In this document: one piece after another, positions 53,171 to 62,777 of the stretch | Layout: the number at the start of each line of letters is the position of its first letter | How positions within the stretch are numbered: position 1 is the stretch's first letter | NCBI RefSeq assembly: GCF_019249725.2 | Contig: NZ_CP137559.1 | Location: 477,501 to 541,500 of the forward strand | Direction of reading: 5' to 3' | Length of the DNA: 64,000 bases | Source of the DNA: Segatella hominis | GTDB taxonomy: Bacteria > Bacteroidota > Bacteroidia > Bacteroidales > Bacteroidaceae | Notes under the pieces: model-generated | What the model was told of the DNA's origin: nothing | Seen by the model: only the letters and a program-made list of their open reading frames with translations | The model's database searches: none | Position numbers and translations under genes: made by a program

Positions 53171-53300
53171 TTATTCTTCTGTAAGCTTCTCAGAATCAAG
53201 AAGTTGCTTGATTTGCGGCATCAAAACAGGTATATCCTTCTCTATGATATTCCAAAGCTGTTTTGGCTTAATAGTATAGTATCCATGCACCAAAACATGC
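53171..53300 (-). pseudogene. C-terminal fragment of a HepT/DUF86-type HEPN toxin
   Basis: On the minus strand the frame reads VLVHGYYTIKPKQLWNIIEK, then DIPVLMPQIKQLLDSEKLTE E-stop at 53171. This matches the end of DUF86 proteins, including the His-Gly-Tyr part of the HEPN motif, but the Arg and everything before it are missing. No start or partner nucleotidyltransferase is present. It is a dead remnant of a toxin-antitoxin module at the island's edge. Confidence 0.8.
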
Positions 53301-53365
53301 TACCTTTCTAGTTTATAAAGTAAAAAGTATCTATTGATAGAAGAAAAAGGCACGCTAAGGCAGGT

Positions 53366-53483
53366 GGTCAACTATAAATATGACTAAGTTTCAGGAAAGT
53401 CAACGTGAATTATAAATAAGTTTTAACCGAGTCAACTCGTCTTACAAATAAAACTAAAAGTGGTCAACTAAAATCGTTAAACC
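53366..53483 (+). repeat. Degenerate ~32-bp tandem repeats marked by GTCAAC
   Basis: GTCAAC occurs at 53366, 53398, 53430 and 53463 (spacing 32, 32, 33). The bases between are AT-rich and only loosely similar (ATAAATATGACTAAG, ATTATAAATAAGTTT, TTACAAATAAAACTA). No cas genes are near. Confidence 0.6.
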
Positions 53484-53507
53484 ACAATGCCCGCCTGTGC
53501 CCGAGGC

Positions 53508-53527
53508 GTTGGGCAAATTTGCCCAAC
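53508..53527. other. 20-bp perfect palindrome
   Basis: GTTGGGCAAATTTGCCCAAC is fully self-complementary with no loop, typical of a dimeric protein's DNA site. It sits between the two repeat arrays. Confidence 0.7.
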
Positions 53528-53531
53528 TACC

Positions 53532-53641
53532 TTGGTCATCTTTACCCATCGTCTCGGTCACTCGTACCCATCGTCTTGGTCATGCGTACCCGTGTACGTG
53601 GTCACGGATACCCGTGTACATGGGTATAGATGCTCATGTAC
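53532..53641 (+). repeat. Five degenerate 22-bp tandem repeats
   Basis: Exactly five consecutive 22-base units of the form TNGGTCANNNNTACCCRTSG plus two bases; the fifth is the most diverged. Right after them comes the end of the SGNH hydrolase gene (53666). With the 32-bp array they fill an otherwise gene-free 630-base gap. Confidence 0.75.
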
Positions 53642-53665
53642 GCGGGTAGAAAATGATGTGGATTT

Positions 53666-54532
53666 CTAGAAGACGCAAGGCAATGCAGATAGCTGCTGCA
53701 TAATGGTCTTAGCCATGCGAGAGTGACCGGCATCGTTTGGATGAAGACGGTCGGTATCCGGCTTGTTGAACATCTGGGCACCAGCATCGTAAAGAGGAAA
53801 GAGACCGGAAAGGGAGTTGAGGTCGATGACCGGAACCGCCCAGATATTGCCTGTTTCCTTGATAGCTTTCACGTATTCATCGAAGAAGATGCCACGCGCA
53901 TTCTCGTACATCTCATCTGGCTGGATGTTCTTGTCACCACTGGCAAAGAGGGCACGATGCACAGGAGTCATCACCACGATTTGCTTGGTAGGATACATCT
54001 GCTTCAGCTTCGACATGGCGATGTTGATGCGACCTTTTAATGTATTCTTGTCCATACAGAAGTGGCGGTGGCGGCGCTGTACCATTTCGCTTGGCTTGTG
54101 GCGGGCTACTCTCACGCTGTCAAAAGTTTCTGTATACCATTCGCCTACAGGCACACCATTGTTGTAATCGTTGGTACCCATAAAGATGAGAATGGCATCA
54201 AAATCATCGCCATGCTCCTTCTGGAGCTGGTCTGCCTGTCGGGGAATGTCGTTCCACTGTCTGCCGCTCACGCCATAAACGTATGGAGTGATGCCGAGCC
54301 AATCCTGCAGGAATCCCCAGTATTTCACCTTCGATGCCTTGATTCTTGGGTCGGTGATGGAGTCGCCGAAGTAAGCCACTTTCTTTCCCTTCCAGGGATG
54401 CTGAAGGTTCTTGAATGCCTTTTCTTTTTCGGCGATTTCTTTCTTGCTCATCGCCTTTTGGGCGAAGGCGGGCATGGTTGGCATCGCCAAAGTCAAGGCG
54501 AGTGCCAGGGTAATCATTGTTTGTTTCTTCAT
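53666..54532 (-). CDS. Secreted SGNH/GDSL hydrolase
   Basis: 288 residues with a signal peptide (MKKQTMITLALALTLAMPTM PAFAQ, cleavage about 25). Block I is KVAYFGDSITDPR (nucleophile Ser, about 57), block III is IFMGTNDYNNG (about 116) and block V is DTDRLHPNDAGH (about 259-270, catalytic Asp and His). All catalytic parts are intact. It probably deacylates an ester such as an acetylated glycan in the periplasm or outside the cell; the substrate is not evident. It is divergent from the MFS gene and has its own promoter at 54565. Confidence 0.9.
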   Translation of the reverse strand: MKKQTMITLALALTLAMPTMPAFAQKAMSKKEIAEKEKAFKNLQHPWKGKKVAYFGDSITDPRIKASKVKYWGFLQDWLGITPYVYGVSGRQWNDIPRQADQLQKEHGDDFDAILIFMGTNDYNNGVPVGEWYTETFDSVRVARHKPSEMVQRRHRHFCMDKNTLKGRINIAMSKLKQMYPTKQIVVMTPVHRALFASGDKNIQPDEMYENARGIFFDEYVKAIKETGNIWAVPVIDLNSLSGLFPLYDAGAQMFNKPDTDRLHPNDAGHSRMAKTIMQQLSALPCVF

Positions 54533-54564
54533 TGCTAGTTTGTTTTTAATTCTTTTTCTGAGTG

Positions 54565-54572
54565 CAAAGGTA
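54565..54572 (-). promoter_or_regulatory. -7 element of the SGNH hydrolase gene
   Basis: TACCTTTG on the minus strand, 32 bases before the ATG at 54532. Confidence 0.65.
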
Positions 54573-54637
54573 CGGCAAAAATCTCAAACGGCGCAACATT
54601 TTTTGTTCAAATATCTCTCTTTTTCTGCTTTTTTTTG

Positions 54638-54645
54638 TAATTTTG
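54638..54645 (+). promoter_or_regulatory. -7 element of the MFS permease gene
   Basis: TAATTTTG at 54638-54645, followed by GCAGCC; the ATG at 54692 is 46 bases on. Confidence 0.65.
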
Positions 54646-54691
54646 CAGCCGCTAATAGAAATGAGTATTTATAATAGGTATATTATTAAGG

Positions 54692-55873
54692 ATGACAGTC
54701 AGTTTGAGTAATTTAAGTAATTTGAGTGATTTGGCGCGCAAGCGAGTGGCAGTTGCGGCTTATTATTTTGTACCGGGAGTGGTGTTTGCCAGTTGGGCAA
54801 GCCGTATTCCGGATGTAAAACAGATGTTACATCTGAGCAACGGCCAGTTGGGAACGGTGCTCTTTGCCATCCCTATCGGTCAGCTTCTGATGATGGCTTT
54901 CTCTGGTATCCTGGTGAGTAGATTTGGCAGCAAGAAGATGCTGGTTCTCTCTGAGGTACTCTATGCCCTGGTTCTTTTCTGCATCGGTAGCAGTACTACG
55001 GTTTTTCATCTGATTTTGAGTCTTATTGCTTTCGGAATGATGGCGAATCTGATGAACATTGCCACCAATACACAGGCCTGTCTGGTAGAGAAGATGTATG
55101 GGCGCAACATCATGTCATCGTTTCATGGTCTGTGGAGTCTGGGTGGATTCTCCGGTGGTATCATCGGTGCCATCTTTGCCAACACTTTGCTCCCGATAGA
55201 TGTCCACTTTGGAACTATCCTGGCTCTGAGTATTCTCATCGTTGCTGTCGGTTTCCGCTTTCTGATTAATGATGCCATGGCGAAAGCAGAAGAGGAGGAT
55301 GTTCCGAAGTTCTCTTTCAAGACCATCGACCCGATTCTGTTCCTTTTAGGATTGATGGGATTTGCAGGCATGTTCTGTGAAGGTACCGTTTACGATTGGA
55401 GTAGCGTATATTTTTCATCAGTAGTAAAACCCGATGAGGCTTTTATCCGTGCGGGATATGTGGCTGGCATGGGTGCGATGACGTTGGGGAGATTCATGGC
55501 TGATGGGTTTGTTACGAAATACGGCCCAGCCAGAGTATTGAAGGTTTGTGGTGGTTTGATATTGGGTGGTTTGTGGCTGGCTGCTGCCTTGCCTTATCTC
55601 ATTCCTGCTACCTTTGGTTTCTTGCTGGTAGGTTTCGGCATCTCTTCGTCTGTTCCTATCTGTTACAGTATCGCCGGTAAGTTGGGCACTATCAAGGCCA
55701 GCATTGCCATCACGATTGTTTCGAGTATCAGTTTCTTCGGTTTCCTGGTAGGTCCTCCGGTTATCGGATGGCTTGCTGAGGCTACCGGACTTCGTATCGC
55801 CATCAGTATTGCCGCCTGTTTAGGCTTGATGATAGCGTTTGTTGCCGCAAAGGTAGGAAAGAGAATATCCTGA
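54692..55873 (+). CDS. MFS permease, fucose-permease/YbjJ-like (393 aa)
   Basis: Twelve predicted membrane segments. The N-terminal AAYYFVPGVVFASWASRIPD VKQMLHLSNGQLGTVLFAIP is typical of the YbjJ-like branch, and the middle has MNIATNTQACLVEKMYGRNI MSSFHGLWSLGGFSGG. MFS members of this branch carry sugars or unknown small molecules. The first ~14 residues (SLSNLSNLSDLAR) are a short Asn-Leu-Ser repeat and may be partly untranslated if a later start is used. It ends at a clear terminator. Confidence 0.85.
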   Translation: MTVSLSNLSNLSDLARKRVAVAAYYFVPGVVFASWASRIPDVKQMLHLSNGQLGTVLFAIPIGQLLMMAFSGILVSRFGSKKMLVLSEVLYALVLFCIGSSTTVFHLILSLIAFGMMANLMNIATNTQACLVEKMYGRNIMSSFHGLWSLGGFSGGIIGAIFANTLLPIDVHFGTILALSILIVAVGFRFLINDAMAKAEEEDVPKFSFKTIDPILFLLGLMGFAGMFCEGTVYDWSSVYFSSVVKPDEAFIRAGYVAGMGAMTLGRFMADGFVTKYGPARVLKVCGGLILGGLWLAAALPYLIPATFGFLLVGFGISSSVPICYSIAGKLGTIKASIAITIVSSISFFGFLVGPPVIGWLAEATGLRIAISIAACLGLMIAFVAAKVGKRIS

Positions 55874-55915
55874 ATATCCTGAAAATGAGATGAATATCAG
55901 AATAAAAATACAAAA

Positions 55916-55951
55916 AACAGTGGATGTAAGGAAGCATCCACTGTTTTTTTT
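55916..55951 (+). terminator. Terminator of the MFS permease gene
   Basis: AACAGTGGATG (55916-55926) pairs with CATCCACTGTT (55935-55945), followed by T-rich DNA. Confidence 0.85.
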
Positions 55952-55977
55952 ATTCAATTGTTCTTAGAAAACCAATG

Positions 55978-56015
55978 AAAAGGGTGTGACTCATCGAAGA
56001 GGCACACCCTTTTTT
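55978..56015 (-). terminator. Terminator of feoAB
   Basis: AAAAGGGTGTG (55978-55988) pairs with CACACCCTTTT (56003-56013), 21 bases past the feoAB stop codon on the minus strand, T-rich on both sides. It belongs to the same GGGTGTG/CACACCC hairpin type as 871 and 36807. Confidence 0.75.
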
Positions 56016-56035
56016 AAAAAAATCATATTGTTGTG

Positions 56036-58567
56036 TTAGATAAACAAACTTCCTATCTGGAAGACCAGAGCTGATACTACCCATGCCAATAGCGTGGTGT
56101 AGCTAGCGGCAAAGCCTGCCCATTTCCAACTGCCCGTCTCGCCCTTGATGGCGGCGATAGTGGCGATGCAAGGGAAGTAGAGTAATACGAAGAGGAGAAA
56201 GCAATAGGCGGTGAGCGTTGCCTTGGATTCCGCCTCGGCATCGCTGTAACCGTAGGTCTTCTTCAAATCAGAAGTCATCTGCTTCTTCAAAACCTCATAT
56301 TTTCCGTCTTCATCGTTGTAATCCTGATCATCAGAGAAACTGTCGTTGTTGCTGTAGAGCACGCCCATTGTTGAGGCTACAATCTCCTTGGCACCCACAC
56401 CGGAAACCAAGCCCACATCCAGTTTCCAGTCGAAACCCTGTGGAGTGAAGATAGGCTCAATGGTCTTACCGATTCTTCCGATATAGCTCTGCTCCTGCTG
56501 AGCCTGGTTGTCAAGTTCTTCATTATGAGGGAAGTAACCCAAAGCCCAGACGATGATACTTGCCACGAGGATGATACCACCCATCTTCTTCAAGTACTGC
56601 TTACCCTTTTCCCAGGTATGACGGCCTATCGCCTTCCAGGTAGGGAAGCGGTAAGGAGGCAGCTCCATCACGAATGGGGTATCTTCGCCTTTCACTACGA
56701 AACTGGCAAAGATGCGGCTCAATATCACGGCAAGGAAGATGCCGATGAGATAGAGCGATACCATGATGAGCGAACGGTATTGGATGGCAAAGAATGTTCC
56801 GATAACCATGATGTAGATTGGCAGACGAGCCGAACAACTCATCAATGGCAAAATCAGCATCGTTATCAGACGGGAACGGTGACTCTCGATGGTTCTCGTT
56901 GCCATCACGGCAGGCACGTTACATCCGAATCCCATAATCAGCGGAATGAATGATTTGCCATGCAGGCCCATCTTGTGCATCAGTTTATCCATGATGAAGG
57001 CGGCACGAGCCATATATCCCGAATCCTCCATGTATGAGATGAAGAAATACAGAATCAGAATCTGTGGCAGGAACACAATCACGGCACCTACACCACCGAT
57101 CACACCATCTACCAGCATATCCTTTACAGGTCCATCCGGCATTGTATTGCTGATGAATTCGCCCAGCCATGCCACGCCGTCCTCAATCCATCCTTTAGGA
57201 ATCTCGCCCAGTACGAAGGTGGCTGAAAACATGATGAACAGCAGCAGGATGAAGATAGGGAAGCCCACATATTTATTGGTCAGGATGCTATCGATGAGGT
57301 GGGTTACCTGATAGGTGTCCTTTGCTTTGCCAGGTTCATAGCCTGCTTCCTGCAATGCTCCATGAATAAAACCATATTTGGCATCCATGATGGCTGTTTC
57401 ACTATCTTCCAATGTCTCTTCCTTCACACGCTTGGCTGCCTCATCGCGGGCTGCGAAGATTTCCTTAGCCGATTTCAGATGACTTACGTATTCCTCGGCG
57501 TGTTTGTCGTTCTCCAATAATTTGATAGAAAGATATCGTGTGGAGTAGCGCTGGCGGATGGAATCATCTACCTTCAGATACTTCTGGATATGTTCGATAC
57601 CATGTTCTATCTCATGTCCGTGGTTGATGTGGATGTGGCGGTAGTGAGCGTTAGTGTCTTCTTTTCCTTCGTAAAGTTCGATGATGGTCTCGAAGAGTTT
57701 ATCCACGCCTCGACCATTGGTGAAGACGGTAGGTATCATTGAAATACCGAAGAGTTCACCGAGTTTGTCATAGTCGATATTATCGCCACGCTTCTCAGTT
57801 TCATCAAACATATTGAGAGCGCAGACCATGCGGATGTGCATATCTATCAGCTGGGTAGTGAGATAGAGGTTGCGTTCCAGATTACTGGTGTCGATTACAT
57901 TGATGACGATATCTGGCGTGTGCTCGATGAGCTGTTTGCGCACATAAAGTTCTTCTGGTGAATAAGCAGAAAGAGAGTAGGTGCCTGGTAAATCAACCAG
58001 ATTAAAGTGATAACCGTTAAAATCGGCTTCACCTACCTTGGCATCTACGGTTACACCACTATAGTTGCCCACACGTTCGTGAGCACCTGAAGCGAAGTTG
58101 AACAATGATGTCTTACCGCAGTTAGGGTTACCTACCAAAGCTACGTTGATGACATGGTGAAGTCTCTCAGCCTCTTGTTCTGCAATAGCCTCGTTACTGG
58201 CATTGTCTTTTTTTTCAGCCACTAACATCTTATCACCGAGTGCCAACTCATCGTTATCGTTGGTATCTACTATTTGCGAGTTCATTACCTGTTGGCGGTC
58301 TTCTGCATCCGCCTTGCTCAGTTCTGCATCATGCTTAGCTTCATCGATGGAAACAACTTCGATATGATCAGCTTCGCTGTGGCGAAGTGATACCTCGTAT
58401 CCCATGATTTTGTATTTTACTGGGTCCTGGAGTGGGGCATTGAGAAGTACATCAACTTTTTTGCCTTTGATAAATCCCATCTCGATGACTCTCTTACGGA
58501 AGCCACCATGACCGGATACCTTGACGATAACGCCACTTTCACCTGTTTTAAGTTCTGATAATTTCAT
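56036..58567 (-). CDS. feoB: Ferrous iron transporter, FeoA-FeoB fusion
   Basis: 843 residues. Residues 1-75 are a complete FeoA SH3-like domain (MKLSELKTGESGVIVKVSGH, FRKRVIEMGFIKG, GYEVSLRHSEADHIEVV), fused to FeoB by a charged linker. The G domain has G1 GNPNCGKTSLFN (about 141-152), G3 DLPGTYSLSAYSPEE and G4 ALNMFD. The membrane part begins at about 425 and includes the Gate motifs PLMSCSARLPIYIMVIGTFF and SGVGAKEIVASTMGVLY. It imports Fe2+ across the inner membrane. The FeoA-FeoB fusion is standard in Bacteroidota. It is transcribed in the same direction as secA but separated from it by a terminator. Confidence 0.96.
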   Translation of the reverse strand: MKLSELKTGESGVIVKVSGHGGFRKRVIEMGFIKGKKVDVLLNAPLQDPVKYKIMGYEVSLRHSEADHIEVVSIDEAKHDAELSKADAEDRQQVMNSQIVDTNDNDELALGDKMLVAEKKDNASNEAIAEQEAERLHHVINVALVGNPNCGKTSLFNFASGAHERVGNYSGVTVDAKVGEADFNGYHFNLVDLPGTYSLSAYSPEELYVRKQLIEHTPDIVINVIDTSNLERNLYLTTQLIDMHIRMVCALNMFDETEKRGDNIDYDKLGELFGISMIPTVFTNGRGVDKLFETIIELYEGKEDTNAHYRHIHINHGHEIEHGIEHIQKYLKVDDSIRQRYSTRYLSIKLLENDKHAEEYVSHLKSAKEIFAARDEAAKRVKEETLEDSETAIMDAKYGFIHGALQEAGYEPGKAKDTYQVTHLIDSILTNKYVGFPIFILLLFIMFSATFVLGEIPKGWIEDGVAWLGEFISNTMPDGPVKDMLVDGVIGGVGAVIVFLPQILILYFFISYMEDSGYMARAAFIMDKLMHKMGLHGKSFIPLIMGFGCNVPAVMATRTIESHRSRLITMLILPLMSCSARLPIYIMVIGTFFAIQYRSLIMVSLYLIGIFLAVILSRIFASFVVKGEDTPFVMELPPYRFPTWKAIGRHTWEKGKQYLKKMGGIILVASIIVWALGYFPHNEELDNQAQQEQSYIGRIGKTIEPIFTPQGFDWKLDVGLVSGVGAKEIVASTMGVLYSNNDSFSDDQDYNDEDGKYEVLKKQMTSDLKKTYGYSDAEAESKATLTAYCFLLFVLLYFPCIATIAAIKGETGSWKWAGFAASYTTLLAWVVSALVFQIGSLFI

Positions 58568-58634
58568 ATATCTTTCCTCGTTTTATCTTTTCTTTGAGCA
58601 TGTCCTTATGATATGCTCTTATTCTTTTAGACTG

Positions 58635-58642
58635 CAAAGTTA
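58635..58642 (-). promoter_or_regulatory. -7 element of feoAB
   Basis: TAACTTTG on the minus strand, leaving a ~60-nt leader that contains a GAGCAT...ATGCTC hairpin (58598-58620). No obvious Fur-like site is visible. Confidence 0.6.
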
Positions 58643-58689
58643 CTAATAAAACTTTGCAACTTGATAGCAATGATGATATTAATAACAAA

Positions 58690-58730
58690 AATACCTAGAA
58701 ATGATGAGAGTATCATCAATTCTAGGTATT
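58690..58730 (-). terminator. Terminator of secA
   Basis: ATACCTAGAA (58691-58700) pairs with TTCTAGGTAT (58720-58729), with an inner GATGA/TCATC stem. On the minus strand it is followed by TTTTTG. It lies about 75 bases past the secA stop codon. Confidence 0.8.
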
Positions 58731-58802
58731 CTTATCATTATTTCTGATGATGTGTATTCTTATACCTTATTATATATATAAGAGCATCACCATTTCTTGT
58801 GA

Positions 58803-61800
58803 TTACAAGTTTCTGCCGTGGCAGTTCTTGAACTTCTTGCCGCTGCCGCATGGACATGGATCGTTTGGACGAGGCATGCGCTCTGCACGGTAAGGAGTGT
58901 GGTTTGCCAGGCTTGCGCCTTCACGAGTGTCTTGGTTGGCTGCAGCCTGTTGAGCAGCACGCTCTGCACGTTCACGCTCTTCGTCAATGTCAACCTTAGA
59001 CTCTACATAGTTCTGCTGTGTAGGCTGTTCTGGAGCAGCCTCTTGTACAGGCTGTTGTTCCATTACAGGAATCTGACCACGCATCAGGATGCTTGAAATA
59101 CGATCGTACATCTCGTTGATCATTGCGTCCCAAATCTTGGCACTCTCCAGTTTGTAGATCAACAATGGATCTTTCTGCTCGTAGCTGGCGTTCTGTACTG
59201 AGTGACGGAGTTCGTCCAGTTTGCGGAGATTCTCTTTCCAGTCATCATCAATGATATGGAGCAAGACGCTCTTCTCGAATTCCTTCACAACACTCTTAGC
59301 CTCAGACTCGTAAGCTTCCTTGAGGTTGCATGGTATCTGGTACATACGCTTACCATCTGTCAGTGGCACCATGATGCGCTCGTACATTGCACCCTGGTCT
59401 TCAAATACTTGCTTGATGATAGGGAATGCAGTAGCCTGAATGCGGTCTGTCTTGCGCTTGAACGCTGCCATTGCCTCCTGGAATGCACGCTCTGCCAAAT
59501 CTTCACGTCTGCCAGATTCGTATTCTTCCTCGGTAAATGGAATCTCCATAGCAAGAACCTTGAGGAACTCTTCCTTTGCACCATCGAAATCATTGTTATT
59601 GATGATATTCAAGCAGCGGTCCCAAATAATGTTGGTGATATCCATGCCGATACGCTCACCCATCAAGGCGTGACGACGCTTTTCATAGATAACGGTACGC
59701 TGACGGTTCATCACGTCATCATACTCCAGGAGGTGCTTACGGATACCGAAGTTGTTTTCCTCAACCTTGCGCTGGGCACGCTCGATGCTCTTGCTGATCA
59801 TAGGACTCTCGATACGCTCGCCATCCTCGAAACCAAGACGGTCCATTACCTTTGCAATACGTTCAGAAGCGAACAGACGCATCAGCTTATCTTCCAATGA
59901 TACATAGAATACAGATGAACCTGGGTCACCCTGACGACCTGCACGACCACGGAGCTGACGGTCAACACGACGGCTCTCATGGCGTTCTGTACCGATGATA
60001 GCAAGACCACCTGCAGCCTTTACTTCTGGAGTCAGCTTGATATCGGTACCACGACCTGCCATGTTGGTAGCGATGGTTACGGCACCCTTGCCATTTGTTG
60101 AGCGACCAGCCTCGGCAACAATCTGAGCCTCCTGCTGGTGCAACTTAGCGTTCAATACGTTATGAGGAATGTTGCGCATCTTCAACATCTTGCTCAACAA
60201 CTCTGAGATTTCTACAGATGTTGTACCCACCAAAACAGGGCGACCAGCATTGCGCATTTCTTCAATCTCATCAATGACGGCACGATACTTTTCACGGGCT
60301 GTCTTATAGACGCGGTCGTCCAAGTCGTGACGTGCAATAGGACGGTTGGTAGGAATCTCAACTACGTCGAGTTTGTAAATATCCCAGAACTCACCAGCTT
60401 CTGTGCTTGCAGTACCGGTCATACCAGAGAGTTTGTGGTACATACGGAAATAGTTCTGGAGTGTGATAGTTGCGAATGTCTGAGTAGCAGCCTCAACCTT
60501 TACATGCTCCTTAGCTTCGATAGCCTGATGCAAGCCATCGCTCCAGCGACGACCTTCCATGATACGACCAGTCTGCTCATCGACAATCTTCACTTCGCCA
60601 TCCATGACAACATATTCGTCGTCCTTATTAAACATGGTATAAGCTTTCAGCAACTGCTGAAGTGTGTGAACTCGTTCACTCTGTACACCATAGTGTGCCA
60701 ACATCTCGTCTTTCTTGTCGAGACGTTCCTGGTCAGAGATGTCTGTGCGAGCTTCCAACTCACTCATCTCTGTAGTGATATCAGGCAATACGAAAAGTTC
60801 CTTATCGTTTACCTGTTTTGCCAACCAGTCTGTACCCTTGTCGGTAAGGTCGGCTGAATTCAATTTCTCATCTACCACGAAATACAAAGGTTCTACAGCC
60901 TTAGGCATCTCACGGTTGTTGTTAGCCATGTAGTATTCCTCGGTCTTCAACAAACCAGCCTTGATACCTTCCTCAGAAAGGTACTTGATCAATGGCTTAT
61001 TCTTAGGCAATGCCTTGAATGAACGGTAAAGAGCCAAGAAACCAGCCTCAAGTATTTCCTGATTCTTGGTCTTGCTTCCTTCGCTAATCTTCTGCTTAGC
61101 TTCTGCGAGCAATTCTGTTGCCTGTTTGCGCTGTACTTCATAGAGACGCTCTACCAATGGCTGGTATTCTTCAAACATCTGATCGTCACCCTTTGGGATT
61201 GGACCGGAAATGATAAGTGGAGTACGGGCATCGTCAATTAAAACGGAGTCAACCTCATCGACGATTGCATAGTTGTGCTGGCGTTGTACCAAGTCTGCAG
61301 GACTTGTTGCCATGTTGTCGCGCAAATAGTCGAAACCAAACTCATTGTTTGTACCAAAGGTGATATCTGCCAAATATGCTTTGCGACGCTCGTCAGAATT
61401 AGGGCGATGCTTATCGATGCAATCTACAGAAAGACCATTGAACATATAGAGAGGTCCCATCCACTCAGAGTCACGCTTTGCCAAGTAATCGTTGACAGTA
61501 ACGACATGTACACCATTGCCAGTTAAGGCATTCAGGAATACAGGACAGGTACCAACGAGTGTCTTACCCTCACCGGTAGCCATCTCGGCAATCTTACCTT
61601 GATGCAAAACGACACCACCGAAGAGCTGAACATCGTAGTGAACCATTTCCCATTTCAGGTCGTTACCACCTGCTGTCCAATGGTTGTGATAGATAGCCTT
61701 ATCACCATCAATGGTGATGAAGTCATTCTTAGGGTCTGCTGCCAACTCACGGTCAAAATCAGTAGCTGTAACGATGGTCTCCTCGTTTTCTGCAAAACGG

Positions 61801-62156
61801 CGAGCTGTATCCTTTACAATACTGAATGCAGTAGGGAGCACTTCATTGAGGGCAATCTCATATTTGTCGAGTGCTTCCTTCTCCAACTTATCAATCTGGT
61901 TGAAGATACCTTCACGCTCGTCAATAGGAGTTTCTTCTATCTTAGCCTTGAGTTCTGCTATCTTAGCTTTCTCCTCGTTGGCATACTCCTGTACATACTT
62001 CTGGATTTCTTTTGTCTTAGCACGAAGCTCGTCATTGCTCAAGGCCTTGATATTAGGATATTCTGCCTTGATTTTCTCTACGATTGGCTGGATCAACTTC
62101 ATGTCGCGAGTTGATTTGTTGCCAAACAATGACTGAAGAATTTTGTTAAAGTTCAT
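58803..62156 (-). CDS. secA: Preprotein translocase ATPase SecA
   Basis: 1117 residues, the long Bacteroidota form. Walker [14 protein letters not shown] (about 192-204), DEAD-like box [16 protein letters not shown] (about 297-312), [14 protein letters not shown], and [13 protein letters not shown] (about 705). The C-terminal linker ([17 protein letters not shown]) leads to the zinc/SecB-binding end [15 protein letters not shown] (about 1099-1113) with all three Cys and the His. It drives preproteins through SecYEG. It has a single promoter (TAAATTTG, 62289) and its own terminator. Confidence 0.98.
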   Translation of the reverse strand: MNFNKILQSLFGNKSTRDMKLIQPIVEKIKAEYPNIKALSNDELRAKTKEIQKYVQEYANEEKAKIAELKAKIEETPIDEREGIFNQIDKLEKEALDKYEIALNEVLPTAFSIVKDTARRFAENEETIVTATDFDRELAADPKNDFITIDGDKAIYHNHWTAGGNDLKWEMVHYDVQLFGGVVLHQGKIAEMATGEGKTLVGTCPVFLNALTGNGVHVVTVNDYLAKRDSEWMGPLYMFNGLSVDCIDKHRPNSDERRKAYLADITFGTNNEFGFDYLRDNMATSPADLVQRQHNYAIVDEVDSVLIDDARTPLIISGPIPKGDDQMFEEYQPLVERLYEVQRKQATELLAEAKQKISEGSKTKNQEILEAGFLALYRSFKALPKNKPLIKYLSEEGIKAGLLKTEEYYMANNNREMPKAVEPLYFVVDEKLNSADLTDKGTDWLAKQVNDKELFVLPDITTEMSELEARTDISDQERLDKKDEMLAHYGVQSERVHTLQQLLKAYTMFNKDDEYVVMDGEVKIVDEQTGRIMEGRRWSDGLHQAIEAKEHVKVEAATQTFATITLQNYFRMYHKLSGMTGTASTEAGEFWDIYKLDVVEIPTNRPIARHDLDDRVYKTAREKYRAVIDEIEEMRNAGRPVLVGTTSVEISELLSKMLKMRNIPHNVLNAKLHQQEAQIVAEAGRSTNGKGAVTIATNMAGRGTDIKLTPEVKAAGGLAIIGTERHESRRVDRQLRGRAGRQGDPGSSVFYVSLEDKLMRLFASERIAKVMDRLGFEDGERIESPMISKSIERAQRKVEENNFGIRKHLLEYDDVMNRQRTVIYEKRRHALMGERIGMDITNIIWDRCLNIINNNDFDGAKEEFLKVLAMEIPFTEEEYESGRREDLAERAFQEAMAAFKRKTDRIQATAFPIIKQVFEDQGAMYERIMVPLTDGKRMYQIPCNLKEAYESEAKSVVKEFEKSVLLHIIDDDWKENLRKLDELRHSVQNASYEQKDPLLIYKLESAKIWDAMINEMYDRISSILMRGQIPVMEQQPVQEAAPEQPTQQNYVESKVDIDEERERAERAAQQAAANQDTREGASLANHTPYRAERMPRPNDPCPCGSGKKFKNCHGRNL

Positions 62157-62288
62157 TGTTATATTTATTTTTTTTGTTATTCGAAATTTATCGGGAGTAA
62201 TTGAAAATAAAGGAGTTATGAGTCATTTGACAAGTACTTGTCGTTCTCTTTTTCTCTATTTCTTTCTCCACATTATATTTATTGTCTG

Positions 62289-62296
62289 CAAATTTA
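62289..62296 (-). promoter_or_regulatory. -7 element of secA
   Basis: TAAATTTG on the minus strand, giving a ~125-nt leader with T/C-rich stretches. The remaining 62300-62391 shows no feature. Confidence 0.6.
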
Positions 62297-62391
62297 CAAA
62301 AAATATCTGTAAATCAGCAATGTTTTGTTAATTAATGCTCGTTTGCAAGTAATATTTGTGAGATTCTGTCCTTATATGACTTGCAATGGGA

Positions 62392-62754
62392 TTAAAAACA
62401 ATCAGGTCCTCGAATAACAATACTACCATAAGGAGCCTTGTATTTATGCTCCAGAATAGGGTGGAAATAAATATTAGAATGAATGTCTGTCAGAATGTCA
62501 GAAGTATCTGCTGTTAATGAAGCAGATACTGAGTGAAACTGAGGTCTTGAATGGTTTTCATCAGAGGCTTCTTTAATAGCCTTGATGACATAGAGAATGT
62601 CTTCCTCTAATGCCTTCGCCTCAGGTTGCTGGATAAATTCGTCATAGGATATATCTGTCAGCGCAAACTTCAGTGCCTGCTGATAAGTCTGCGCTTCCAT
62701 GCCTGTTGCCGCTAAGACAACCAGGAGGGCGGTAATATATCTGTTGACAATCAT
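62392..62754 (-). CDS. Small secreted protein of unknown function (120 aa)
   Basis: A signal peptide (MIVNRYITALLVVLAATGMEA, cleavage about 21) precedes a ~99-residue mature chain with a helical first half (TYQQALKFALTDISYDEFIQ, EEDILYVIKAIKEA) and a strand-like end (YGSIVIRGPDCF) with one Cys. I do not recognise the family. It follows the DUF4105 gene by 23 bases and is probably co-transcribed and co-exported with it. Confidence 0.7.
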   Translation of the reverse strand: MIVNRYITALLVVLAATGMEAQTYQQALKFALTDISYDEFIQQPEAKALEEDILYVIKAIKEASDENHSRPQFHSVSASLTADTSDILTDIHSNIYFHPILEHKYKAPYGSIVIRGPDCF

Positions 62755-62777
62755 AAATCCTAATTTATTTTATTTGT

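Noticed and set aside
53366..53641. CRISPR array remnant
   Set aside because: Only 6 bases (GTCAAC) recur in the 32-bp part, and the 22-bp part has no spacers; no cas genes nearby.
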